A stretch of DNA of 40,362 nucleotides from an archaeon (lineage in GTDB: Archaea; Nanobdellota; Nanobdellia; Woesearchaeales; GW2011-AR9): the NCBI GenBank assembly GCA_023265925.1, contig JAHFSD010000007.1:1-40362 (forward strand), given 5' to 3'. Below, piece after piece: positions 30,840 to 38,566 of this stretch (its first letter is position 1; each line of letters starts with the position of its first letter). The notes under the pieces are model-generated. The model had not been told where the DNA came from, searched no databases, and was given only the letters and a program-made list of their open reading frames with translations. The position numbers and the translations under genes are program-made.

Positions 30840-30888
30840 TTGGACGGCACGCGAAAACCGGCATTGCCAGGAGACAAACGAAGTGGTA

Positions 30889-32298
30889 ATGACACCTGAA
30901 AACCAACGGAGCGAGCTAGAAGCACTAAGCCCTGTTGATGGAAGATATAGTGGATATACCAAGCCACTGGCCACTATTTTCAGTGAACGGGGGTTAATGC
31001 ATTATCGAATAAAAGTGGAAGTAGAATACTTTATCGCCCTTTCCGAACACCCTGGCATAGGGCTAAGGGCTTTCTCGGAAGAAGAAAACAGGACAGTGAG
31101 ACAGTTGTGCGCTCTTTCTGTAGAAGAGGCGGAAATTGTCAAAGCCATCGAAACCACCGGATACGGGAATCTCAAGCCCATTTGTCACGATGTTAAAGCT
31201 ATTGAATATTATCTGAAGAGAAAACTGGAAGGGACGACCTTGGACGATTGTGTAGAGTGGATCCATTTTGCGCTCACTTCTGAAGACATCAACAGCATAG
31301 CATATGGATTGATGCTGAGCGACGGGATGGGTAAAATCATCTTACCCCAAGCAACAGAGTTGTACACCGCAATGGAAGAGCTGGCACAGCGTTACAAACA
31401 GCTCCCGGTGCTGGCACGGACGCACGGCCAGCCGGCATCACCGACAACGTTAGGAAAAGAATTTAAAGTGTACGCCTCCCGACTGGAACGGCAATTAAGC
31501 CAATGGGCATCGCTGGAAATTCTGGCCAAGCTGAATGGGGCCACCGGAAATTATAATGCCTATTACGCTGCCTATCCTGAGGTTGACTGGATCGCATTTA
31601 CACAGGATTTCGTGGAAAGATTTAATGAAGGACGAACCCTAAAATTAAAACCAAACCTGATCACGACCCAAATTGAGTCACATGATACTTATGCCGAGTT
31701 GTTTGACAATTTACGGAGATTAAATACCATCGTTCTCGATTTTAATCAGGACATCTGGCGGTACATCAGCGACGGCTGGATTGTCCAGAAGCCTCACGAA
31801 GGGGAAATCGGCTCTTCCACGATGCCGCACAAAGTAAACCCCATCGATTTTGAAAACAGTGAAGGGAATCTGGGAGTGGCCAATGCGCTGTTAGGCTTCT
31901 TTTCCACGAAATTGCCCATTTCGCGGCTGCAGCGCGACTTATCCGATTCTACTGTTGAACGAAATTTTGGCACTGCCCTGGCCCACAGTTTGATCGGCTA
32001 CATCTCGACGCTGAATGGCCTGCATAAAATCACTGTCAATGAACAGAAAGTATGGGAAGATTTAGAAAACCATCCCGAAGTTATTGCCGAAGCAATTCAG
32101 ACTGTATTGAGAAGTGCCGGGGCAGCACTGCCTTATGAAACATTGAAGGAACTGACCAGAGGAAAAAAAGTTACCACGGACGATCTGAAACAATTTATAG
32201 CAAGCCTGGACATCCCGGAAGAAATTAAAGAAAAATTACAAGGAATAACACCGGCAAACTATACCGGAATTGCCCAGCTGCTGGTGGAGATGAAATAA
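30889..32298 (+). CDS. purB: Adenylosuccinate lyase
   Basis: This 469-residue lyase of the fumarase/aspartase superfamily acts twice in purine synthesis, releasing fumarate from SAICAR and from adenylosuccinate. It has LSPVDGRYSGYTKPL near the start, LARTHGQPASPTTLGKEF in the middle and the signature loop GSSTMPHKVNPIDFENSEGN (about 296-315), as in the PurB subfamily. The open frame starts at 30796, but the first 31 residues lie in the structured leader. ATG 30889 fits homology. Confidence 0.93.
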   Translation: MTPENQRSELEALSPVDGRYSGYTKPLATIFSERGLMHYRIKVEVEYFIALSEHPGIGLRAFSEEENRTVRQLCALSVEEAEIVKAIETTGYGNLKPICHDVKAIEYYLKRKLEGTTLDDCVEWIHFALTSEDINSIAYGLMLSDGMGKIILPQATELYTAMEELAQRYKQLPVLARTHGQPASPTTLGKEFKVYASRLERQLSQWASLEILAKLNGATGNYNAYYAAYPEVDWIAFTQDFVERFNEGRTLKLKPNLITTQIESHDTYAELFDNLRRLNTIVLDFNQDIWRYISDGWIVQKPHEGEIGSSTMPHKVNPIDFENSEGNLGVANALLGFFSTKLPISRLQRDLSDSTVERNFGTALAHSLIGYISTLNGLHKITVNEQKVWEDLENHPEVIAEAIQTVLRSAGAALPYETLKELTRGKKVTTDDLKQFIASLDIPEEIKEKLQGITPANYTGIAQLLVEMK

Positions 32299-32299
32299 G

Positions 32300-33148
32300 A
32301 TGCTCACCAACGAACTCATCAGGCAAATCAACGACTTTATCTACACTAAACCCAGGACGATTCAGGAAATTTCTGAGCTCCTTGACCTGAATTGGCGCAC
32401 AGCCGATAGCTATGTGGAAAGGATTGCCCGAGAGCAAGGCACGATTGCCGTACGCACCTTCCGCGGCGGGACCAGGGGAGCGTTAAAAGTCGTTTATTGG
32501 AATGTCGCAGAACGGCTCCATTCCCATCTTGCCCAGGATCAATTATTTCAGCGGATTACTCAGGGAAAACATAAAACCGATTTCAGCCCGTTTGACATCT
32601 ATCAGTATGTGGAAGAGAGCAAGCGGGATGCCTTCATTGAGCATCAGGAAGGGGAACAACAATTGTTGAAGCACGATTTTGCCAGCCTGTTGCGTTTGGC
32701 GCAGGAACAGATCTTGTTCTTCTCCGGCAACTTAAGCTGGACGCGGCAGAAGCAGGGGAAGACCGCCATGTTAGAATTGCTGGAAGAATTGGCCAAACAA
32801 AAGATTTCCATTAAAATCCTGACGCGGATCGAACTTCCCGGCATTGAAAACATCCAGAACGTGGAGGCAATTAATCAGCGCCTGGGCTGGGAAGCGATTG
32901 AGATCCGCCATGCCCACCAGCCGTTGCGGGGACTGGCAGTCGACAATAAACTGGCCCGCTTTAAGGAAATCAAGAATCCCCAGGATTTCAAGGAAGGCGA
33001 GTTGGCGAAGGAAACGTTCATCTTCTACACCTTTCACGATCAGGACTGGGTGGAATGGACCAAGAAAGTGTTTTTCCATTTCTTCCGGACGGCGATTCCC
33101 TATCAGAAGCGGGTGGGGGATTTAAGGACGGTGCAGAGGCTGATGTGA
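32300..33148 (+). CDS. HTH protein with C-terminal effector-like domain
   Basis: This is a 282-residue protein. The N terminus is a winged helix (IYTKPRTIQEISELLDLNWRTADSYVERIAREQGTIAV). From about residue 140 comes an alpha/beta domain (LLRLAQEQILFFSGNLSWTRQKQGK; KISIKILTRIELPGIENIQ; GLAVDNKLARFKEI) resembling the phospholipase D-like sensor part of TrmB-type regulators, without a visible HKD motif. It begins one base after purB and is likely cotranscribed. The effector is unknown. Confidence 0.65.
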   Translation: MLTNELIRQINDFIYTKPRTIQEISELLDLNWRTADSYVERIAREQGTIAVRTFRGGTRGALKVVYWNVAERLHSHLAQDQLFQRITQGKHKTDFSPFDIYQYVEESKRDAFIEHQEGEQQLLKHDFASLLRLAQEQILFFSGNLSWTRQKQGKTAMLELLEELAKQKISIKILTRIELPGIENIQNVEAINQRLGWEAIEIRHAHQPLRGLAVDNKLARFKEIKNPQDFKEGELAKETFIFYTFHDQDWVEWTKKVFFHFFRTAIPYQKRVGDLRTVQRLM

Positions 33149-33181
33149 ACTGGTAAAATAGAGATGGCCGGGCGCCAAAAT

Positions 33182-33288
33182 AAAAATCCCAGCCGCAGCA
33201 AGCTGCGGGGTATTTTTAATCTTTCTTGGGTGGATTTATTTTATTATATATTTCGTAGCAGAGCTACGGGGTATTCCACCCAAGAAAG
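33182..33288. repeat. Two-hairpin element G (AGCAAGCT family)
   Basis: The first hairpin (33182-33219) is built on CCGCAGCAAGCTGCGG followed by GGTATTTTT, with outer AAAAAT/ATTTTT pairing. The second has a 14-bp perfect outer stem (33221-33234/33275-33288) enclosing CGTAGCAGAGCTACG followed by GGGTAT. The design is the same as element F, but the outer stem differs. Confidence 0.82.
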
Positions 33289-33339
33289 AAATAAAAAATC
33301 ACCGAAAACTATTTAAAGAACCAAGAATACATAGAATAC

Positions 33340-33579
33340 GTGGAATTGAAGATAAACTGGGACCATCAGCGCTGTAAGCATGCCTTGGAACGCCTGTGGT
33401 TACGGGGTATTTCACAGGAGGAAATCAGAAAAGCAATTCGGCAAGGCCAAAAGCATCTTCAGAAAGAAACTGGGCTCTTTGAATCACTCTATTCCTATTA
33501 TTCCATTGTTTACGATGAGCAGATTTATACAAAAGAAAAAATACAGAAGGTCTATCCTATAACTGTAAAACTGTGGTAA
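33340..33579 (+). CDS. DUF4258-like putative toxin
   Basis: This is a 79-residue protein (MELKINWDHQRCKHALERLWLRGISQEEIRKAIRQGQ...) with the CKHALERLWLRGISQEEI helix typical of DUF4258 (H-x3-R-x2-RGIS). A C-terminal strand region follows (YYSIVYDEQIYTKEKIQKVYPITVKLW). The GTG start at 33340 lies 26 bp from ACTATTTAAAG (33309-33319), so it seems to be a leaderless GTG start. The next gene is a YgiT-type zinc-finger protein, a common antitoxin partner. Confidence 0.7.
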   Translation: MELKINWDHQRCKHALERLWLRGISQEEIRKAIRQGQKHLQKETGLFESLYSYYSIVYDEQIYTKEKIQKVYPITVKLW

Positions 33580-33584
33580 TCACT

Positions 33585-33932
33585 ATGCCTGAAACAATAC
33601 TACCCTATAAATGTCGCTGCGGCGGAACTTTAATGGTAACACACTGTCCCGTTGAATTTTTTGGCATTGATTTTGGGATGCAGAAGTGTGAACGTTGCGC
33701 CCAATGTGGTACCGAGTTTCTTGATGAAACGACTGTTGAAAAAATCGAACAGGAAGTAAAAAAGAAAAATATATTCGGACTGGAGAGAAAAGTAACAGTA
33801 ACCAAGAGCGGCAATTCTTTAGTAATGCGTTGGCCGCCAGAAATAACTAAATTTATCAACCTGCATTATAAGGATACGCTGAGAGTATTTCCGATCAGCA
33901 AGAAAAAGATTGAAGTGGAAATATTGTCGTAA
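33585..33932 (+). CDS. YgiT-type zinc-finger/AbrB-like antitoxin
   Basis: This is a 115-residue protein with two parts. The first has a YgiT/MqsA-like zinc finger: YKCRCGG and CERCAQCG cysteine pairs. The second, from about residue 65, is an AbrB/SpoVT-like strand unit (RKVTVTKSGNSLVMRWPPEITKFINLHYKDTLRVFPI), a DNA-binding fold typical of antitoxins. ATG 33585 lies 6 bases after the toxin stop; GTG 33573, overlapping that stop, is an alternative. It probably neutralises the DUF4258 protein and represses the operon. Confidence 0.8.
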   Translation: MPETILPYKCRCGGTLMVTHCPVEFFGIDFGMQKCERCAQCGTEFLDETTVEKIEQEVKKKNIFGLERKVTVTKSGNSLVMRWPPEITKFINLHYKDTLRVFPISKKKIEVEILS

Positions 33933-34001
33933 TGTTGTAAAGCCTAAACCTATCCACCCCACCACCTAAAACGTTAAAAAGCCTTTCCCAACCCTTTCCA
34001 G

Positions 34002-35345
34002 ATGGTGGTAGGAATGCAGCAAAAAATTGCTTTTGTCGGCGTGCAGTGGGGCGATGAAGGAAAAGGAAAAGTTCTCCATCATGCCGTTTCCTGCCTCGTC
34101 GGCGGTCTCAGCCTGGGATCTCCTGATCTTCAATGCCGTGCTGGACTTGTTGCCGTGGAGAGGCATAATGGGGGATGTAACGCCGGACATACTCTCTATC
34201 ATAATGGGAGCAGGATTGTCCTTCACTATATTCCTAGCGGGATACTGTACCCTCAAATGTATAATCTCTGTTCGGCGGGGATGTATCTCAACCCGTCAAA
34301 ACTAATGGGGGAAATACAGGAACTGCAGCAACAGGGTATAGCAATAACCCCTGAAAATTGTGGGATAGCGGCGAATGCGCACATTACCTTACAGCATCAC
34401 GTTGATTCTGATCAAGCAGCGTTGCAGCAGGAACGGCATACTTCCACTGGAAATGGCATCAGGCAAACTGCTGCTGATAAGTATGCCCGGATCGGGATGC
34501 GTTTTATAGAATTTCTGAACAAAGAGGTCATGGCTGATTGCCTGAAGAGAATGTTTCCTGACGGTGTTCCTCTTCAGTATGAAGGATACGGGCAATATGC
34601 TGCTAAATATGAAAAAGAGAGGCGATTTCTGGCACCATTCTTAGTTCAGGATCATCAGGTACGGCAGTTCAAAGGCTCACGGTACTGGCTTCTGGAAGGA
34701 GCCCAAGGTGTGATGCTCGATATTGACGCCGGCAATTATCCGGGAACGACCTCCAGCCAGATTACCCAATTTCCGATACGACCCGATACGGTCGTCGGCG
34801 TGGCCAAATTATATTGCAGTAGCGTGGGTGTCGGCGATCGTCCCTTTGTGTCACAGCTGCCTGCTGATTTGGAAGAAAAAGTCCGACAGGAATGGGGTGA
34901 ATTTGGTTCTACCACCGGGAAACCGCGAAGCCTCGGCTGGTTTGACGCCGTTGCGGCCCGCTATGCGGCAGAAGTTGCCGATGTAGATTATCTGGCAGGC
35001 ACCTGTGGCGACCGACTGGAAACACTGGCAAAACTTGACGTCAAACCGGAAATCGTGATAGCTTATGAAATTGACGGGAAAAAATATGATACGTGGGACG
35101 TGTTGTTCCATCGCCGTGATGTGCTCCATAAAGCTCGTCCCATCACGGAAAAGTTTGAGCCGTGGAAATCATTTACGGAGCCAGACCAGAAGACCTTAAC
35201 GCCTGCAGCCCAACGCTACATTGACCGCATCGAGCACTTGGTCGGAAAGAAATTTTGTATGCTGGGAACGGGGCCGCAGCGGGATGATGTGATTGTCTAT
35301 GAGAATATTTTTCGGAGGGAGGAAGAAGAACATTTAAGAAAATAA
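34002..35345 (+). CDS. purA: Adenylosuccinate synthetase
   Basis: This is a 447-residue enzyme that joins IMP and aspartate using GTP. The P-loop GVQWGDEGKGKV (about 13-24), NGGCNAGHTL, HTSTGNGIRQTAADKYARIGMRF, EGAQGVMLDIDAGNYP and STTGKPRSLGWFDAVAARY are all present. Between KGKV and NAGHT there are about 20 more residues than usual (around LVGGLSLGSPDLQCRAGL), with no sign of a frameshift. A TATA-like ACGTTAAAAAG (about 33970-33980) fits leaderless ATG 34002. With purB it completes AMP synthesis. Confidence 0.92.
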   Translation: MVVGMQQKIAFVGVQWGDEGKGKVLHHAVSCLVGGLSLGSPDLQCRAGLVAVERHNGGCNAGHTLYHNGSRIVLHYIPSGILYPQMYNLCSAGMYLNPSKLMGEIQELQQQGIAITPENCGIAANAHITLQHHVDSDQAALQQERHTSTGNGIRQTAADKYARIGMRFIEFLNKEVMADCLKRMFPDGVPLQYEGYGQYAAKYEKERRFLAPFLVQDHQVRQFKGSRYWLLEGAQGVMLDIDAGNYPGTTSSQITQFPIRPDTVVGVAKLYCSSVGVGDRPFVSQLPADLEEKVRQEWGEFGSTTGKPRSLGWFDAVAARYAAEVADVDYLAGTCGDRLETLAKLDVKPEIVIAYEIDGKKYDTWDVLFHRRDVLHKARPITEKFEPWKSFTEPDQKTLTPAAQRYIDRIEHLVGKKFCMLGTGPQRDDVIVYENIFRREEEEHLRK

Positions 35346-35466
35346 ACCATTCTTCTGAAAAATTTCCTGTGGCAATTCTGGAAAGCAGGGCAAAGCCACA
35401 ACCAAAAAAAACCTTAAATAATATCCTCTTCGGTAACCACGCAAATCTGAGGATTCTCTGGTTGCT

Positions 35467-35739
35467 TCAGATTATGTCTTCCTCGGCCACCACCACAAAA
35501 TCACCGGTGGCAATCACGGACGAGAACGGGATCAGATGCTGCCCTTCCTTGCTCTTCTCCAATTCCAGGCGTTCGCTGTAGGGCGTCGCATTCTTAAGCA
35601 TCATGTGGATCAATTCACCGGAGCCCACTTCAAACACTAAATCGCCCACTTCACCGAACTTCTTGCCCGATTTCGAGACGATGGTTTTGCCGATTAATTC
35701 CCGAGAATACCGTTTATCTTTTTCATCTGCCATAATCAT
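35467..35739 (-). CDS. PRC-barrel domain protein
   Basis: This protein of about 90 residues matches small archaeal PRC-barrel proteins: YSRELIGKTIVSKSGKKFGEVGDLVFEVGSGELIHMML then HLIPFSSVIATGDFVVV. Archaeal members (CdpB-like) are linked to cell division and ESCRT/FtsZ systems, while others bind RNA or membranes, so the role is open. ATG 35733 and 35739 are both possible. A TATA-like AATAAAATATAC (minus, about 35757-35770) lies upstream. It converges with purA. Confidence 0.85.
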   Translation of the reverse strand: MIMADEKDKRYSRELIGKTIVSKSGKKFGEVGDLVFEVGSGELIHMMLKNATPYSERLELEKSKEGQHLIPFSSVIATGDFVVVAEEDII

Positions 35740-35822
35740 TCACCCTTTTTGTACCTGTATATTTTATTAGTATAACTCTCAGAGAGAGATAGTGAGTATA
35801 TAAAGTTTACGGTAATAACAGC

Positions 35823-35882
35823 ATGGATATTGGAATAAATGGGCTGGAATGGCGAGATTGGGGCGATAGGAGGACTTTATGA
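35823..35882 (+). CDS. Possible 19-residue leaderless peptide
   Basis: A TATATAAAG box (35797-35805) lies 22 bp before an ATG opening MDIGINGLEWRDWGDRRTL and a stop. Its 3' end carries AGGAGG, and a second frame (35879-36118) starts over the stop codon, but that frame is antisense to the next minus-strand gene. The transcript is plausible. Coding is uncertain. Confidence 0.25.
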   Translation: MDIGINGLEWRDWGDRRTL

Positions 35883-35920
35883 GCTTAGGGGCTCAGAAAT
35901 TTCCCCTTCCCGGACCAACC

Positions 35921-36289
35921 CTATACCCCGCCCAAATACCGTTCATAGAACACCGAGCGGATATCGTTCTTCAGGTCCCGCACCAGGCGCTCAAAGGTCT
36001 TCTTGTCCGTGGGCTCTTTCTGCAGCAGGAAGGTGCGCACTTTACCTTCCACTTCCTTGCTGATTTTCTGCAAGAGCTTGGCAGAATCGTGCCCGCCCTT
36101 CTCGATCTCCCAGCCTAAGACGGAATGCTGCTCGCCGAAGGTGTTCATGAATTCCTTGACGAAATCTTCCCGCAGGTGGGCGCGGCTGGAGACGTCGGAG
36201 CCTTTCTTTCCTTCCACTTTACGGGCGGCATGATTATAAGCACGCAGCAGGCACAGTTCAAATTCCATCAGGAAGTTCTGGGTTATCAT
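35921..36289 (-). CDS. Helical hypothetical protein
   Basis: This is a 122-residue helix-rich protein (MITQNFLMEFELCLLRAYNHAARKVEGKKGSDVSSRAHLRED...) without membrane segments or known motifs. Its start lies 29 bp from the TATA box shared with lgt (36313-36322). The ends are charged and the sequence has normal composition, which supports real coding over the antisense frame on the plus strand. No family was recognised. Confidence 0.65.
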   Translation of the reverse strand: MITQNFLMEFELCLLRAYNHAARKVEGKKGSDVSSRAHLREDFVKEFMNTFGEQHSVLGWEIEKGGHDSAKLLQKISKEVEGKVRTFLLQKEPTDKKTFERLVRDLKNDIRSVFYERYLGGV

Positions 36290-36312
36290 ATTTTAATGAA
36301 AAAGAGAGGAAG

Positions 36313-36322
36313 AATATATAAA
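36313..36322. promoter_or_regulatory. Shared bidirectional TATA box upstream of lgt
   Basis: The AATATATAAA stretch is the only TATA element between the helical protein gene (36289, minus) and lgt (36362, plus). It predicts a leaderless minus transcript and a plus transcript with a leader of about 18 nt. Confidence 0.55.
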
Positions 36323-36361
36323 GATTTAGGAAGAAAAAGAGGTAGATGGGAGTTAACGACC

Positions 36362-37168
36362 ATGTGGATCCACAACCTTAACCCGACAATAGTTGACCTG
36401 GGACCGCTGGAAATTCGCTGGTATGGGTTAGTGTACGTCCTCGGCTTCCTGTTGGGGGCGTACTGGCTGAGCCGGGCACAGAAGAAAGGCATCCTGGAAA
36501 TCTCTAAAGATGACATTTGGGATTTGTTGTTTTACCTTATCCTCGGCGTGATCATTGGCGCTCGCCTGTTCATGGTCTTCTGGAACCCGGAAATCTACCT
36601 CTATAAGCCCTGGAATTTATTGTACATCTGGCAGGGCGGGATGAGTTTCCATGGCGGATTTGTGGGCATAGTCATGGCCTGCTGGCTATACTGCCGGAAG
36701 AAACAGCTTAATTTCTGGACGATTGCTGACATTTTATCCGTCCCGGCGATGTTTGCCCTGGCTCTGGGGCGGATTGCCAATTTTATCAACGGCGAATTAG
36801 TTGGCCGGGTTTGGGAGGGCAAATGGTGCGTCGTCTTTCCCGATTATGGCGAAGCCTGCCGGCATCCTAACATGATTTATTCGGCGATTCAGCGACTGGC
36901 CGTGTTTGGCTGGCTGTGGTTTTTATCGGCCCGAAATCAGTTTGCCCCCGGCTTTATCTTCTGGAATTTGGTGTTGTGGGAAGGGGTGGGAAGATTTATG
37001 ATGGATTTCTTCCGGGAAGATATTCTCCATTTCGGATTGAGTTTAGGGCAGTGGTTTAGTGTGGTGATGGTTTTAATTGCCTGGTATGTGTTGTGGAACA
37101 GACATAGAGAAGATTGGGGGAAACTTTTCAGAAAACATGAAACCACAAATCCGCCTCCTGGGCCTTGA
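36362..37168 (+). CDS. lgt: Prolipoprotein diacylglyceryl transferase (bacterial type)
   Basis: This is a 268-residue integral membrane enzyme that in bacteria attaches diacylglycerol to the lipobox cysteine of exported lipoproteins. Family blocks are intact: EIRWYGLVYVLGFLLG, GARLFMVFWN, the WQGGMSFHGGFVG block (catalytic-region His), and LGRIANFINGELVGR with the essential Arg and Asn. Seven hydrophobic segments are visible. The open frame extends upstream, but ATG 36362 is the first after the promoter. Lgt is rare in archaea, so transfer from bacteria is likely. Confidence 0.92.
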   Translation: MWIHNLNPTIVDLGPLEIRWYGLVYVLGFLLGAYWLSRAQKKGILEISKDDIWDLLFYLILGVIIGARLFMVFWNPEIYLYKPWNLLYIWQGGMSFHGGFVGIVMACWLYCRKKQLNFWTIADILSVPAMFALALGRIANFINGELVGRVWEGKWCVVFPDYGEACRHPNMIYSAIQRLAVFGWLWFLSARNQFAPGFIFWNLVLWEGVGRFMMDFFREDILHFGLSLGQWFSVVMVLIAWYVLWNRHREDWGKLFRKHETTNPPPGP

Positions 37169-37706
37169 TGACTCCCCTTTCGACTTAGAGGACAAAACCG
37201 TTCTCGTTATCGGCACCTTCTTTCGCGGGGGCAAATGGATGGACGGCGTTCTTTCCACTACCGTTCAGGTCGATGGAGATGATGCCACCTATCAACTGAT
37301 TCAGCTGATCAATAACAGCAAATTCAAGCCGCAAATACAGGCGATTCTGCTCGATGGCATTGCCGTAGGCGGGTTTAACGTGATTAACATCCACAGCCTG
37401 CATAAACATACTGGCATACCAGTCATTGTTGTCGTGAGAAAAATGCCGGATTTTGAGAAGCTGGAGAAAACCCTGAAGAAATTGGGCATGGGGAAGAAGT
37501 ATGTTTTGATGGAAAAAGCCGGAACGCCCCGGAAGATCGTGTTGAAGGGAGGCGAAATACATATTCAGGCCGCCGGAATTTCCCTGGAGAAGGCGGAAAA
37601 AATCATCAAACTATCTTCGACGAACAGCAATATCCCCGAGCCGATCCGGGCCGCGCATCTGATTGGAGCGGGGATTATCAAAGGGGAGAGTAAGGGAAGG
37701 GTGTGA
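37137..37706 (+). CDS. DUF99 family protein
   Basis: This is a 189-residue protein of the archaeal DUF99 (UPF0215) family: RLLGLDDSPF at the start, VLVIGTFFRGGKWMDGVLSTTVQVDGDDAT, the ILLDGIAVGGFNVINIHSLHKHTGIPVIVVVRKMPD block (about 83-118) and a C-terminal EPIRAAHLIGAGI. The fold is related to endonuclease V, but activity is not established. ATG 37137 matches homology and overlaps the lgt 3' end by 32 nt, so the two are coexpressed. Confidence 0.88.
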   Translation: MKPQIRLLGLDDSPFDLEDKTVLVIGTFFRGGKWMDGVLSTTVQVDGDDATYQLIQLINNSKFKPQIQAILLDGIAVGGFNVINIHSLHKHTGIPVIVVVRKMPDFEKLEKTLKKLGMGKKYVLMEKAGTPRKIVLKGGEIHIQAAGISLEKAEKIIKLSSTNSNIPEPIRAAHLIGAGIIKGESKGRV

Positions 37707-37785
37707 ACCAGAGGTCAAAAGTGGGGAAAATAAATGAAAGGTGTGAACTTAGACAAAAGAATGAGAAGTAAAGGGGTGTGTGAAG

Positions 37786-38331
37786 ATGGATAAAATTACT
37801 TCTGAGCAGCTCAGAATCGAAAGGATGCAGGAGCATCATGATGTTCAGTCCTTTCGCTCGTACGAACAGGAATTGGTTAGTTTTTTAGTTGAAGATGCGC
37901 TGGATAATCAGAACAGTAGAATCTCAGTAACGTATCTCTTATTTTTAGAAGCAACAGGAGAGTTGGTAGGGTATATTACCTTGTTGAATGACCGCATAAA
38001 CCTGGAGGGTAATCTTAAAGACGTTTTTCACCGGAAAGGGATATTATATCATTCTCTTCCCGCTTTAAAAATAGGCAGACTTTGTGTCAATGACAAATTT
38101 CTACGAAGAGGCATTGGGACTCAAATGCTGGCCTTTGCGGTTAAAATTGCCAACCATATCTTTAGTGAGTATGCTGGCTGCCGGTTCATTGTATTAGATG
38201 CAAAACGTAATCCTCAGAATGACTCCATTCATTTCTACAAAAAGATCGGATTTGAGATGCTTAAAGAACGGAAGAAAGGCACCACCCCGATGTATCTTGA
38301 CTTAGTTAACAACGTGAAATTTAGTATTTAA
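37786..38331 (+). CDS. GNAT-family N-acetyltransferase
   Basis: This is a 181-residue acetyl-CoA-dependent acetyltransferase. It has a core beta-strand (ALKIGRLCVNDKFLRRGIGTQML, about 100-122) with the acetyl-CoA pyrophosphate-binding RRGIGT loop, then a C-terminal HFYKKIGFEML block. The order and size resemble TacT-like GNAT toxins that acetylate aminoacyl-tRNA. ATG 37786, preceded by GGGGTGTG, is preferred over GTG 37780. A 50-residue gene on the other strand overlaps its 3' end and may encode a partner. Confidence 0.8.
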   Translation: MDKITSEQLRIERMQEHHDVQSFRSYEQELVSFLVEDALDNQNSRISVTYLLFLEATGELVGYITLLNDRINLEGNLKDVFHRKGILYHSLPALKIGRLCVNDKFLRRGIGTQMLAFAVKIANHIFSEYAGCRFIVLDAKRNPQNDSIHFYKKIGFEMLKERKKGTTPMYLDLVNNVKFSI

Positions 38332-38454
38332 AGCTTTCTTGATAAAAGCGATACGTTTAGGGTTAGGATTCCTCTCTTCTTTGATCATCTTCTTAATGAA
38401 TCGTACTGCATCAGCACCTCTGAGGGTAGGGGTGGCCTCGATTGGTTTTGCCAT
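38302..38454 (-). CDS. 50-residue antitoxin-like protein
   Basis: This short gene encodes MAKPIEATPTLRGADAVRFIKK followed by a charged helix (MIKEERNPNPKRIAFIKKALNTKFHVVN). The PIEATPTLRGADA start resembles small archaeal antitoxins that begin with a similar P-I-x-x-T-P-x-L-x-G pattern. TTTATAAAG (minus, about 38477-38485) lies 27 bp upstream, so it is leaderless. It overlaps the last 30 bases of the GNAT gene tail-to-tail. Confidence 0.6.
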   Translation of the reverse strand: MAKPIEATPTLRGADAVRFIKKMIKEERNPNPKRIAFIKKALNTKFHVVN

Positions 38455-38566
38455 TTTGATTCTTTAAGCAGTTGTACTTTATAAATAATTTGGTGCAGAA
38501 AACTGATTTAGTAGTTCTGAAACCTGTTTCACTTCTTTCTTTTCGTTTTTTTCCTCAGGTATAGTC

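Noticed and set aside
30779-30888. Purine riboswitch or coding extension of purB
   Set aside because: The conserved purine-riboswitch core and loop sequences are missing, and the 31 extra residues are unlike PurB and fall within hairpins.
35879-36118. 79-codon gene on the plus strand with an AGGAGG site
   Set aside because: It is fully or mostly antisense to a more protein-like minus-strand gene with its own promoter; kept only as a possible transcript.
36125-36361. Upstream extension of Lgt
   Set aside because: It overlaps the divergent gene and runs through the TATA box; Lgt homology starts at MWIHNLNP.
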